Shown piece after piece: positions 1-6,202 of a DNA stretch of 13,753 bases. A program made the translations under genes and the position numbers. The notes below the pieces were generated by a model. The model saw only the letters and a list, made by a program, of their open reading frames with translations. It did no database searches and was not told where the DNA came from. This DNA comes from Ktedonobacter racemifer (GTDB lineage: Bacteria > Chloroflexota > DTOL01 > JACQYG01): contig DYIS01000007.1 in the NCBI GenBank assembly GCA_020723545.1, forward strand, positions 11,681-25,433, given 5' to 3'. Within the stretch, counting starts at the first letter, position 1. Each line of letters opens with the position of its first letter.

Positions 1-238
1 CGGTGCCGGTGGAGACCACCAGGTTGGAGCCGGCCCGAGCCAGGTCCAGGGCCTGGGCCTGGTGCGAATAAAGCCGGGCGATGCCCTGCCTCTTGAGGGC
101 CCACTGGGGGACCGGGTGGAGGGGCTTCTCCGGCTCGGCGTAGCGGGCCTGGCGGGCCGGGATGTGTTCCACGTGCACGATCTGGTCACGGTAAGCGGGC
201 AGCGACCGCAAGTGGTAGAGGAAGCGCCTGGGATCCAC
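1..238 (-). CDS. DEAD/DEAH-box helicase, MrfA/YprA-like (5' end only)
   Basis: Only the N-terminal 79 codons are in the window; the gene continues past base 1. On the minus strand a GTG at 238-236 opens a frame that stays open to the edge. It contains VEHIPARQARYAEP, then IARLYSHQAQALDLARAG (Q-motif region), then NLVVSTGT, the start of Walker A (motif I). The order of an HEI-x-PREA-like element, an LY-x-HQ element and motif I is what I recall from the N-terminus of Bacillus YprA/MrfA, an SF2 helicase that carries a C-terminal DUF1998 zinc region and acts in DNA repair. An AGGAG at 252-248 lies 9 nt upstream of the GTG and supports this start. It is divergent from the arsR-type gene and does not look functionally linked to it. 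The SF2 helicase call is firm; the MrfA subtype is likely, because the later motifs are outside the window. Confidence 0.78.
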   Translation of the reverse strand, partial: MDPRRFLYHLRSLPAYRDQIVHVEHIPARQARYAEPEKPLHPVPQWALKRQGIARLYSHQAQALDLARAGSNLVVSTGT

Positions 239-247
239 GGACCTTGA

Positions 248-252
248 CTCCT
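248..252 (-). promoter_or_regulatory. Ribosome binding site of the helicase gene
   Basis: AGGAG on the minus strand, 9 nt before the GTG at 238. It decides the start, because the frame is open further upstream without a better start codon. Confidence 0.55.
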
Positions 253-320
253 GGGCGGGTGTCCGCCAGGGCCAATATACACTGGAGGACTCGGGGTGTC
301 AAGGCGGTGGGCGGTTGTAG

Positions 321-350
321 TTGACAAAGGCCCGAGTTTTGTGGTAATAT
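321..350 (+). promoter_or_regulatory. Sigma-70 type promoter of the arsR-type/ATPase unit
   Basis: TTGACA at 321-326 matches the -35 consensus exactly. TAATAT at 345-350 is a good -10, with an 18-nt spacer. Transcription would start near 357, about 40 nt before the regulator's ATG. The -10 runs into an AT-rich tract holding a direct repeat (see 359-374), the usual place for an ArsR-family operator. Confidence 0.75.
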
Positions 351-358
351 ATCTCTAG

Positions 359-374
359 ATAGTTATATAGTTAT
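359..374 (+). promoter_or_regulatory. Candidate metal-repressor operator: tandem 8-bp repeat
   Basis: ATAGTTAT occurs twice head to tail (359-366 and 367-374). It sits in an AT-rich tract (345-379) that also contains ATCT-CT-AGAT at 351-360, a short dyad. The tract covers the -10 and the probable transcription start in otherwise GC-rich DNA. ArsR/SmtB proteins usually bind AT-rich dyads overlapping their own promoter, so autorepression is the natural reading. The exact half-sites are uncertain. Confidence 0.45.
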
Positions 375-396
375 TTATCATCGTGAGGTTAGGCCT

Positions 397-726
397 ATGA
401 GTGAACAAGATATCGCTGGCCTGGCGGTGAAGGCCAAGCTGTTTCGGGGGCTGGCGGACCCCTCTCGACTGGCTATACTGGAGGTGCTGCGGGATGGGCC
501 GAAAAGCGTTATGGAGATCGTGGGGCGCACCGGGTTGTCCCAGCCGAACGCGTCGGGACACCTGGCCTGCCTCAGGGATTGCGGCCTGGTGAAAAACGAG
601 CAGCGGGGGCGATACACCTATTATTCGATCGCTTGCGACAAGGTTGAGCCCCTTTTGGTGACGGCGGAGGCGATCCTGGCAGAGGTAGGGCAGGGGATTT
701 ACCTCTGCACCAGGTATTCGCCATAG
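397..726 (+). CDS. ArsR/SmtB family metal-sensing repressor, CmtR-like
   Basis: A 109-residue winged helix-turn-helix repressor, normal length for ArsR/SmtB. The core reads LFRGLADPSRLAILEVL (residues 15-31), the recognition helix region LSQPNASGHLACLRDCGLV (47-65), and the beta-wing RGRYTYYSI (70-78). Cysteines lie at 58 and 62 (C-x3-C in the recognition helix) and at 104 near the C-terminus, with a fourth at 80. Mycobacterial CmtR senses Cd(II)/Pb(II) through Cys57, Cys61 and Cys102 in this same arrangement, whereas CadC and SmtB use other sites. It should therefore repress its own promoter until a soft metal binds. The downstream ATPase is the obvious target, 99 nt away on the same strand. 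A GAGG at 385-388 lies 8 nt before the ATG. The family is certain; Cd/Pb specificity is an inference from the cysteine spacing. Confidence 0.9.
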   Translation: MSEQDIAGLAVKAKLFRGLADPSRLAILEVLRDGPKSVMEIVGRTGLSQPNASGHLACLRDCGLVKNEQRGRYTYYSIACDKVEPLLVTAEAILAEVGQGIYLCTRYSP

Positions 727-825
727 GGAACTCGTTTTTAAAAGAGGTGGCGGACGGCCCGGTCCACCGGGGATGGCCGACACGGGGGCTAGCTACCGCT
801 GTTTAGCATTAAAAGAAGGGCTGAA

Positions 826-2925
826 ATGCCAGATCAACAAACCGTTGAAGTTCCCATTAAAGGAATGGACTGTGCCGAATGCGCGCTGCACGTCCAACAG
901 GCCATTGCGGCGTTGCCCGGCGTTGAGTCGGTGAACGTCTTTCTGTCTTCCGAGAAGGCGGTCATCCGGTTAGACCCGGCGCTGGTGGATTTGCCGACCA
1001 TCCGCAAGGCGGTGGAAGGCGTAGGCTATTCCGTCCCAACCTCAGCCACCGCCCAGCCCACCCCGTCCCCGCTTGGTGATTTCACCCGTCGCGTCTTGGC
1101 TTTGTTTGGCATAGTCTTCGGCGCCGTGCTGTTCATCGTCGTGGTGGGCGAATGGCTGGGGCTCTTTGAAGCCTTTACCCAGCGTGTGCCGTGGCCCCTT
1201 GGCCTGGCCGTTGTTCTGATCGGGGGCTACCCCGTGTTCCTCAACGTCGTGAGGGCTACTCTCAAGGGGCAGATCACTTCACACACATTGATGACCCTGG
1301 GTGCCCTGGCCGCGCTGGCGGTTGGCGAATGGGCCACCGCCGTCGTCGTCGTGTTCTTCATGCGTGTGGGCGACTACGCCGAGAACTTCACCACCGAACG
1401 CGCCCGCCGCGCGGTGAAAGACCTCACCGCCATGTCTCCCCAGATGGCACGTGTGGAACGCCGCGGCACGGAGCACGAAGTGCCAGTCGGCGAGGTGCAG
1501 GTCGGCGAGACGGTGATCGTGCGGCCGGGCGAGAGGATCCCGGTCGACGGCGAGGTCATCGGCGGCCACGCCACAGTGGATCAGGCGACCATCACCGGCG
1601 AGTTCATGCCCGTCGAGGTCGGACCAGGGGCCAGGATCTTTGCGGCCACGCTGGCCCGCCTGGGCAGCCTGCGCATTCGCGCCACCCACGTGGGCCCGGA
1701 CACCACCTTTGGGCGTGTGGTCAAGATGGTGGAGGAAGCTGAAGCGCACCGGGCAGAGGTGCAGCGCATCGCCGACAGGTTCTCGGCCTGGTACTTGCCC
1801 ATAGTGGCAGGCATTGCGGCGCTCACGTTCCTGATCCGCCGCGATCCGCTGGCGACCGCCGCCGTGTTAGTGGTGGCGTGCTCGTGCGCCTTTGCCTTGG
1901 CTACCCCGATCGCCATGCTTGCCTCCATCGGCGCGGGCGCCAAACGTGGTCTGCTCATCAAGGGTGGCAAGTATCTGGAAGCCCTGGCCCGGGCGGACGT
2001 GCTGCTTATTGACAAGACCGGGACGCTGACGCTGGGTCGCCCGCAGATTTCAGACATCCTGCCCCTGAACGGCGTGCCCGAAGACGATGTGCTGGCCCTG
2101 GCCGCCTCCGCCGAACGGTACTCGGAGCATCCCCTGGCCGAGGCGGTGCGCGCAGCCGCCAGGGAGCGCGGCCTGCCCCTGTACGAACCGGAGCAGTTCG
2201 AAGCTATCCCAGGCCTGGGCGTGCGGGCACGCGTCAATGGCGGCAGCATCGCCGTCGGCAACAATCGGATGATTGCGGCGGGGGCAGGGTTAAACCTTGC
2301 CCCTGCGTTCGAGAGCGGACTGGAAGCGCAGGGCAAGACCCTGCTGTTTGTGGCTCGCGAGGGCGAACTGGTCGGTGTCTTGGCAGCCACCGACACCTTG
2401 CGGCCAGAGGTCCCCGCTTCCCTTGCGGCCGTACGCGCTCTGGGGGCGAGGCACATTGAACTGCTCACTGGAGACAATGAGCGCATAGCGGCCGCCCTCG
2501 CGGAGAGCCTGGGCGTACACTATCGGGCCAATCTCTTGCCTGAGGACAAGATTGCCATCGTGAGAGAATATCAGGCCAATGGCCATGCCGTCGTTATGGT
2601 GGGCGATGGCGTGAACGATGCGCCGGCGTTGGCGCAAGCCGAGGTGGGCATCGCCATGGGGGCAGCCGGAACCGACGTGGCGATTGAAGCCGCGCACATC
2701 GCACTGATGCGCGACGATTGGACGCTCGTGCCCGAAGTCTTTCGCATCGCCCGCCGCACGATGCGCGTGGTGAAGCTGAATATCGCGTTTACCGCGGCCT
2801 ACAACCTTATCGGGCTCTCGCTGGCCGCCCTGGGCTTCCTGCCACCCATCTTCGCCGCCGCGGCACAATCCTTACCGGACCTCGGTATCCTCGCCAACTC
2901 GTCTCGTCTCCTCCGCCAAAAGTAA
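826..2925 (+). CDS. Heavy-metal P1B-type ATPase with CSC motif
   Basis: A 699-residue inner-membrane pump that uses ATP to export a metal ion. It has one N-terminal HMA metal-binding domain (about 8-70) with GMDCAEC, Cys16 and Cys19. Membrane segments follow near 88-111, 124-143, 154-178, 323-337 and 343-365, with two more at 650-695. The actuator domain carries TITGEF (256-261; TGE conserved, usually TGES or TGEP). The phosphorylation site is DKTGTLT with Asp396; the nucleotide site has SEHPL (His435-Pro436) and TGDN (548-551); the hinge is GDGVND (593-598). The transmembrane-4 metal motif is Cys352-Ser353-Cys354, not CPC, and TM5 keeps a Tyr659-Asn660 pair typical of copper pumps. GAAGGG (815-820) precedes the ATG by 5 nt. 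Co-location with a CmtR-like repressor suggests Cd/Pb/Zn efflux, but CSC pumps have no settled substrate. The gene is intact. Confidence 0.93.
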   Translation: MPDQQTVEVPIKGMDCAECALHVQQAIAALPGVESVNVFLSSEKAVIRLDPALVDLPTIRKAVEGVGYSVPTSATAQPTPSPLGDFTRRVLALFGIVFGAVLFIVVVGEWLGLFEAFTQRVPWPLGLAVVLIGGYPVFLNVVRATLKGQITSHTLMTLGALAALAVGEWATAVVVVFFMRVGDYAENFTTERARRAVKDLTAMSPQMARVERRGTEHEVPVGEVQVGETVIVRPGERIPVDGEVIGGHATVDQATITGEFMPVEVGPGARIFAATLARLGSLRIRATHVGPDTTFGRVVKMVEEAEAHRAEVQRIADRFSAWYLPIVAGIAALTFLIRRDPLATAAVLVVACSCAFALATPIAMLASIGAGAKRGLLIKGGKYLEALARADVLLIDKTGTLTLGRPQISDILPLNGVPEDDVLALAASAERYSEHPLAEAVRAAARERGLPLYEPEQFEAIPGLGVRARVNGGSIAVGNNRMIAAGAGLNLAPAFESGLEAQGKTLLFVAREGELVGVLAATDTLRPEVPASLAAVRALGARHIELLTGDNERIAAALAESLGVHYRANLLPEDKIAIVREYQANGHAVVMVGDGVNDAPALAQAEVGIAMGAAGTDVAIEAAHIALMRDDWTLVPEVFRIARRTMRVVKLNIAFTAAYNLIGLSLAALGFLPPIFAAAAQSLPDLGILANSSRLLRQK

Positions 2926-2983
2926 CCTCACCAGGCTGAGAGAAACGACGAGAAGTAGGCATCACCGGGCGAACGCCCCGAGG

Positions 2984-3277
2984 CTATCCCGGCAGCCCGG
3001 CCAGGTAGTGGCTTCGGGTGCGGGCGAGGAGACGGTGTCCCGGCCATGGGGAGGGTCCGATGTCCACGAAGCCGCACTTCTCGTACAGCCGGAGAGCGGC
3101 CGGGTTCTGGGCGTGGGGCGGGACCAGGAGCTCCTCCGTCCCGGTGGCGGTGAAGTAGAAGCCCAAGAGGGCCTGGAGGGCCTCGGTGGCGTAGCCCTGA
3201 CCCCAAAAGGCTGGCGCCAGCTTAACATCGGTCATGCAGGCTATCCGGCCCGCTGGGGCGGTGTAACCGGGAGCCGA
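2984..3277 (-). pseudogene. GNAT-family N-acetyltransferase remnant, 5'-truncated
   Basis: The minus strand encodes only the C-terminal half of a GNAT acetyltransferase, the fold that transfers acetyl from acetyl-CoA. Visible are LAPAFWGQGYATEAL, which is motif A with the Q/R-x-x-G-x-G/A-type acetyl-CoA loop (here GQGYATEA), and NPAALRLYEKCGFVDIGP, the motif B ending usual in RimJ/RimL-like proteins. The frame ends with TAG at 2986-2984. Upstream, protein-like sequence (GYTAPAGRIACMTDVK) continues past the internal ATG at 3235, but an in-frame TAG at 3280-3278 closes it, and the roughly 60-80 N-terminal residues of a full domain are absent. An 83-residue product from the ATG at 3235 would lack half the fold. 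I therefore call it a decaying gene; the next minus-strand sequence upstream is the 3352-3380 palindrome. Confidence 0.7.
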
Positions 3278-3351
3278 CTAACCTGCCTATACCTCACCCT
3301 GCCGTTTCACCAGGCGATATCCCCTCCTGGCGCAACGCATCGGTGGGCGAA

Positions 3352-3380
3352 GTAGTGGCGCAATTCAATTGCGCCACTAC
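3352..3380. repeat. 29-bp perfect palindrome (14-bp arms, 1-nt centre)
   Basis: GTAGTGGCGCAATT (3352-3365), C, AATTGCGCCACTAC (3367-3380). All 14 pairs are complementary. On the minus strand it supplies the last Leu base and the TAG stop of the NUDIX gene (3379-3377). As RNA it would form a long hairpin that could end or protect the NUDIX message, but there is no following T-tract on that side. The length and perfection suggest a dispersed repeat family rather than a plain terminator. Confidence 0.85.
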
Positions 3381-3820
3381 AGAGTGCTGCCCCATCCACC
3401 CTTCGCTCCATCTTCCAACCACTGTGGCAACAGGTCACACAAGGGATATGGCTGCAAATTGACTGAGGCCAAATCGTTTAGTGGTTGCCACAGGAACTCG
3501 AGATGTCCTTCCTGTGACTCTGGCGCTCTTGTAGACGAAAGGCTGTCGCATTCCACCGCAAAAACCAGGTTGAGCTCGCAGTGAGGGTCGGCCTCGGGCC
3601 CGTAACCATGCTCTACCGCTCCCAGGAATTGTTTCACTCGAACCGGCCTGCCTATTTCTTCCCGGATCTCGCGGACGAGCGCGGCCTCAGCGGATTCCCC
3701 AAACGCGATATGCCCGCCCGGCAAAAACGTGTTGGTTGCGCCTTTCACGTGAGCCAGAAGGACGCAACCGTTGTGAATCAATACACCTCTCGCGAGTAAC
3801 TCAATCGATCCTTTGGTCAT
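3377..3820 (-). CDS. NUDIX hydrolase
   Basis: A 147-residue single-domain NUDIX protein. It would hydrolyse a nucleoside diphosphate linked to another group, with Mg2+ bound by the NUDIX box. The box (G-x5-E-x7-RE-U-x-EE-x-G-U) is complete: Gly36, Glu42, Arg50-Glu51, Ile52, Glu54-Glu55, Gly57. The preceding FLPGGH (32-37) is typical of MutT/ADP-ribose-type members. The substrate cannot be told from the sequence. An AAGGA precedes the ATG at 3820 by about 5 nt on the minus strand. The last residues (GWGSTL) look nonconserved, and the stop codon lies inside the 29-bp palindrome, so the original 3' end may have been altered by the repeat. It is followed on the same strand by the GNAT remnant; no partner gene is evident. 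Confidence 0.9.
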   Translation of the reverse strand: MTKGSIELLARGVLIHNGCVLLAHVKGATNTFLPGGHIAFGESAEAALVREIREEIGRPVRVKQFLGAVEHGYGPEADPHCELNLVFAVECDSLSSTRAPESQEGHLEFLWQPLNDLASVNLQPYPLCDLLPQWLEDGAKGGWGSTL

Positions 3821-3877
3821 ATTTGTCCTTGAAAGCAGTTTCGCCTCAAATAGACGAGATCACTTTAACCACCAAGG

Positions 3878-3925
3878 CACGAAGACACAAAGGTGAAGAG
3901 AATAAACTGTCTTTGTGTCTTCGTG
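3878..3925. repeat. Inverted repeat, 15-bp perfect arms
   Basis: CACGAAGACACAAAG (3878-3892) pairs with CTTTGTGTCTTCGTG (3911-3925) across an 18-nt loop. It is preceded by TTAACCACCAAGG. The purine-rich 'cacgaagacacaaag' wording is one I recognise from dispersed intergenic palindromes in many environmental bacterial genomes. It is probably a small non-autonomous repeat; no transposase is present. Confidence 0.8.
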
Positions 3926-3930
3926 ATCTG

Positions 3931-3959
3931 TTGGGACGGCAGTTGAACCGCCGTCCCAA
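3931..3959. repeat. Inverted repeat, 10-bp perfect arms
   Basis: TTGGGACGGC (3931-3940) and GCCGTCCCAA (3950-3959) flank a 9-nt loop. It starts 5 nt after the 15-bp-arm repeat, so two unrelated palindromes abut. It is followed by AAAACC. It could act as a terminator-like hairpin or be a second dispersed repeat. Confidence 0.75.
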
Positions 3960-3960
3960 A

Positions 3961-4352
3961 AACCTGGTCTCATTTGTTAAGAATTCACCTATGAGGGTAC
4001 CTAGTAAAGAAACAGGCTCGGGCGCGAGAGCGAGTTTTTCGGTTCACACTGAGCATACGGGATGACCACGGATGAAGCTTTTGAAATCTGGACTGATGTG
4101 AGTATAGGTTGGACGCGGGTGCTTTGTCAAGTTCCAGGTGAAAGGCGGATGAGCTGCGCTGCCACGGCACGGGTTGGGGCAACCGGTGCTGCTGGAATGG
4201 CGTTGCTCGACGCCATTATAGGAAAACATGCACGATCGCTTCCCGGTGGGCGTATACTCGATGGCTATGGCCGAGGCAGAGTCGCTGACAAAGGAGAAGG
4301 TAGCGCTCGTGTGACACACGGTGGAGGTGCCGAAAAAAGGAAGCTGAACCGC
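3961..4352. other. Gene-free stretch with one hairpin
   Basis: No frame here looks like a real protein: open frames on both strands have poor composition and no motifs. The only clear structure is an 8-bp hairpin, AATGGCGT (4196-4203), loop TGCTCG, ACGCCATT (4210-4217). GACCACGGATGAA (4062-4074) resembles another widely scattered intergenic repeat wording. The base composition is less GC-rich than the flanking genes. It is probably decayed DNA. Confidence 0.5.
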
Positions 4353-4381
4353 TTGACAAATCGGGCGCAATGCCGTAGAAT
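4353..4381 (+). promoter_or_regulatory. Near-consensus sigma-70 promoter
   Basis: TTGACA (4353-4358), a spacer of exactly 17 nt, TAGAAT (4376-4381). Both boxes and the spacing are close to ideal. Transcription would begin near 4388 and run toward the binding-protein gene at 4881, giving a leader of about 490 nt. No other promoter of this quality is seen between here and 4881, so this is the best candidate for the transport operon or for an unannotated RNA. Confidence 0.6.
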
Positions 4382-4387
4382 TCAATA

Positions 4388-4880
4388 AATTCAGTAACAA
4401 TATACTTGCGCTCCCGTAATCGCGCCGTGGCGGTGACTTGCGGGCCATCGCCGACATGCCGAGGGTCAATGGCGCTCCTCGCCTTGACTGTCGAAGTGAA
4501 TGAGGCTGGCACAGGGCCTGTAGCCCCGTACTTGTCGCGGGCTACTGTCACCTCGTGGCACCCGTTACACTGATTCCTACGCGAGGATATCCTAATCCTA
4601 CGGGATACACTCAAATCGCAGGCCCAGATAGCCTCGCTCCATATACCTGATACCCGCGTACCAGACGACCCTAAGTATAAGTAACAGGAGTTTGACTCCT
4701 CTTCGAAGATTCGGGGAAGGGGGTGGTTTTGGCCAACGGGAAAGAGGGCGTGTCTGGAGTGTTTTCCGGGGCGACCCGGGGCGTATCTGAGCGTGGCCTA
4801 AGCGAGGGGGATTGGCTCCCGCCTTCTCTCAGGCGACAGATATCGCAAGCATGGAGAGAGTTAAAGCGAGGAGGTTTTCC
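4388..4880 (+). other. Long leader or intergenic region before the binding-protein gene
   Basis: There is no convincing gene in these 490 bases. Visible structure includes AGGAGT-TTG-ACTCCT (4686-4700; 6-bp arms) followed by CTTCGAAG (4701-4708), and GGATATCC near 4585. CTCTCAGGCGACAGA (from about 4827) superficially resembles the end of a glycine riboswitch, but the rest of that fold is absent. The region may be a structured 5' leader; I cannot name an RNA family. Confidence 0.35.
4869..4875 (+). promoter_or_regulatory. Ribosome binding site deciding the binding-protein start
   Basis: AGGAGGT, 6 nt before the ATG at 4881. It selects this ATG over an in-frame ATG at 4812 (and one at 4851), which would put 23 extra residues before the signal peptide. 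Confidence 0.85.
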
Positions 4881-6113
4881 ATGAAGAGTCTAAGGTTACT
4901 GAGCCTCGTCATTCTGGCTACCATGTTGGTGAGCGCGGCCTGTGGTCCTAAGGCTGTCGCCTACGAGGACAAGATCGGCGTAGTGACGATCAAGCCCGGC
5001 GAGCCGATCGTCATTGCCTACTGGTTCGTCGTGGCAGGGCCGGACGCCTCGTTGGGCACCGACACCAAGCGCGGCATCGAGATCGCCATTGACGACAAGG
5101 GTGGCAAGCTTCTCGGCTTCCCCATCAAGCTGATCGGTGAAGACTCGGCCTGCAACGCGGAGGGCGGCGTCGCGGCGGCGACCAAACTCGCGGCCAACCC
5201 GGCGATCATAGCGCTGGTTGGCTCGAACTGCTCAAGCGAGGCCCGTCCCGGCGTGCCGATCCTCACCAAGGCCGGCATGGTCACGGTCTCGCCCTCCAAC
5301 ACGGCGCCCTTCCTGACCGATCCCAATCGTGGGCCGGACTACGCTGGCTATCTGCGCACGGCGCACAACGATAAGGTGCAGGGTGCGGTGGCGGCGGAGT
5401 TCGCCTACAAGCAGATGAAGGTCACGAAAGCCGCCACCATCCACGACGGCAGCCCGTACGCCGAGGCACTGCAGGCGGTCTTCGCCGAGACCTTCAAGAA
5501 ACTGGGCGGCACCATCACGGCCCAGGAGGCGGTGGCCCCAACCGACACGGACATGCGCCCGGTGCTGACCAAGATCGCCGCCGGTAAGCCCGAGCTTCTC
5601 TACTACCCCATCTTCATCGCCGCGGGCGGGCACGTCACGCGCCAGGCGAAGCAGGTAGCGGGCATGGAGAAGGTGACCCTGATGGGCGCTGACGGCATGT
5701 TCTCGCCGGACTTCTACAAGGCCGCGGGTGACGCCGCGGTCGGGATGTACCACTCCAGCCCCGACTTCTCGGCGTTTGCTGCTGGCTATAAGGACTTCCT
5801 GGACAAGCATCAGAAGAAGTACGGGGAGAAGCCGCTGGCCCCGTTCCATGCCCACGCCTACGACGCGTCCATGATGATCTTCGCGGCCATCGAGAAGGTT
5901 GCCAAGAAGGGCCCGGACGGCACGCTGTACATCGGCCGCCAGGCCCTGCGGGACGCCCTGTTCGCCACCAAGGACTTCAAGGGCTTGACCGGGAATCTCA
6001 CCTGCAGCCCCTCCGGTGACTGCGCAGACCCGCGCATCGCGGTCTATCAGACTACGGCGGATAACGTCAAGAACCTGGTGATGCCGGAGACGCCGACCTG
6101 GAAGCCATACTAA
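4881..6113 (+). CDS. livK: Branched-chain amino acid ABC transporter substrate-binding lipoprotein
   Basis: 410 residues from the ATG at 4881, chosen for its AGGAGGT and because the signal peptide then starts the protein: MKSLRLL, a hydrophobic stretch (4-19), and LVSAAC with Cys21 as the probable lipidated residue. The lipobox is loose: Ser, not Leu, at -3. The rest is a Peripla_BP_6 (type I fold) domain. It captures a solute outside the membrane and hands it to the LivH/LivM permease. Cys91 (DSAC) and Cys117 (GSNCSSEA) match the disulfide of E. coli LivJ/LivK. SPSNT (137-141) matches the ligand loop SPAAT. Asp189-Gly190-Ser191-Tyr193 and the AHAYDAS segment (324-330) also suit this family. 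A second likely disulfide is Cys375-Cys381 near the C-terminus. Leu/Ile/Val is the family default, but relatives bind many amino acids, amides and amines. Confidence 0.92.
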   Translation: MKSLRLLSLVILATMLVSAACGPKAVAYEDKIGVVTIKPGEPIVIAYWFVVAGPDASLGTDTKRGIEIAIDDKGGKLLGFPIKLIGEDSACNAEGGVAAATKLAANPAIIALVGSNCSSEARPGVPILTKAGMVTVSPSNTAPFLTDPNRGPDYAGYLRTAHNDKVQGAVAAEFAYKQMKVTKAATIHDGSPYAEALQAVFAETFKKLGGTITAQEAVAPTDTDMRPVLTKIAAGKPELLYYPIFIAAGGHVTRQAKQVAGMEKVTLMGADGMFSPDFYKAAGDAAVGMYHSSPDFSAFAAGYKDFLDKHQKKYGEKPLAPFHAHAYDASMMIFAAIEKVAKKGPDGTLYIGRQALRDALFATKDFKGLTGNLTCSPSGDCADPRIAVYQTTADNVKNLVMPETPTWKPY

Positions 6114-6141
6114 GCGGCATGCCCTTTTGGGGCCAAGACAG

Positions 6142-6177
6142 AGATGAGCCGGGCCGCGGCGCGCGCCCGGCTCATCT
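6142..6177 (+). terminator. GC-rich hairpin between binding protein and permease genes
   Basis: AGATGAGCCGGGC (6142-6154) pairs perfectly with GCCCGGCTCATCT (6165-6177) across a 10-nt GC loop, followed by TTGAATTT. The T-run is short, so it probably ends only part of the transcripts or protects the 3' end of the binding-protein message. That would leave more binding protein than permease, as is common in such operons. Confidence 0.65.
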
Positions 6178-6202
6178 TTGAATTTAGCGTCGGAGTGACC
6201 CC

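Noticed and set aside
746..768. Bulged hairpin (GGT/ACC and GGAC/GTCC) between the repressor and the ATPase genes
   Set aside because: Short stem with a 3-nt bulge and no T-tract; such structures arise by chance in GC-rich DNA. It could still be a weak attenuator.
3489..3516. CACAGGAA / TTCCTGTG inverted repeat
   Set aside because: It lies wholly inside the NUDIX coding sequence, has short arms, and is readily explained by codons.
4044..4469. Overlapping open frames on both strands (about 108-141 codons) in the empty interval
   Set aside because: None has a good ribosome site, recognisable motif or protein-like composition, and they contradict one another.
4827..4842. CTCTCAGGC-GACAGA resembling the end of a glycine riboswitch, attractive because of the downstream amine oxidases
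   Set aside because: The GCCGAAGG-type core and the paired P1 strand that should precede it are not found upstream. A covariance search for the glycine riboswitch (RF00504) over 4388-4880 would settle it; a significant hit would reverse this.
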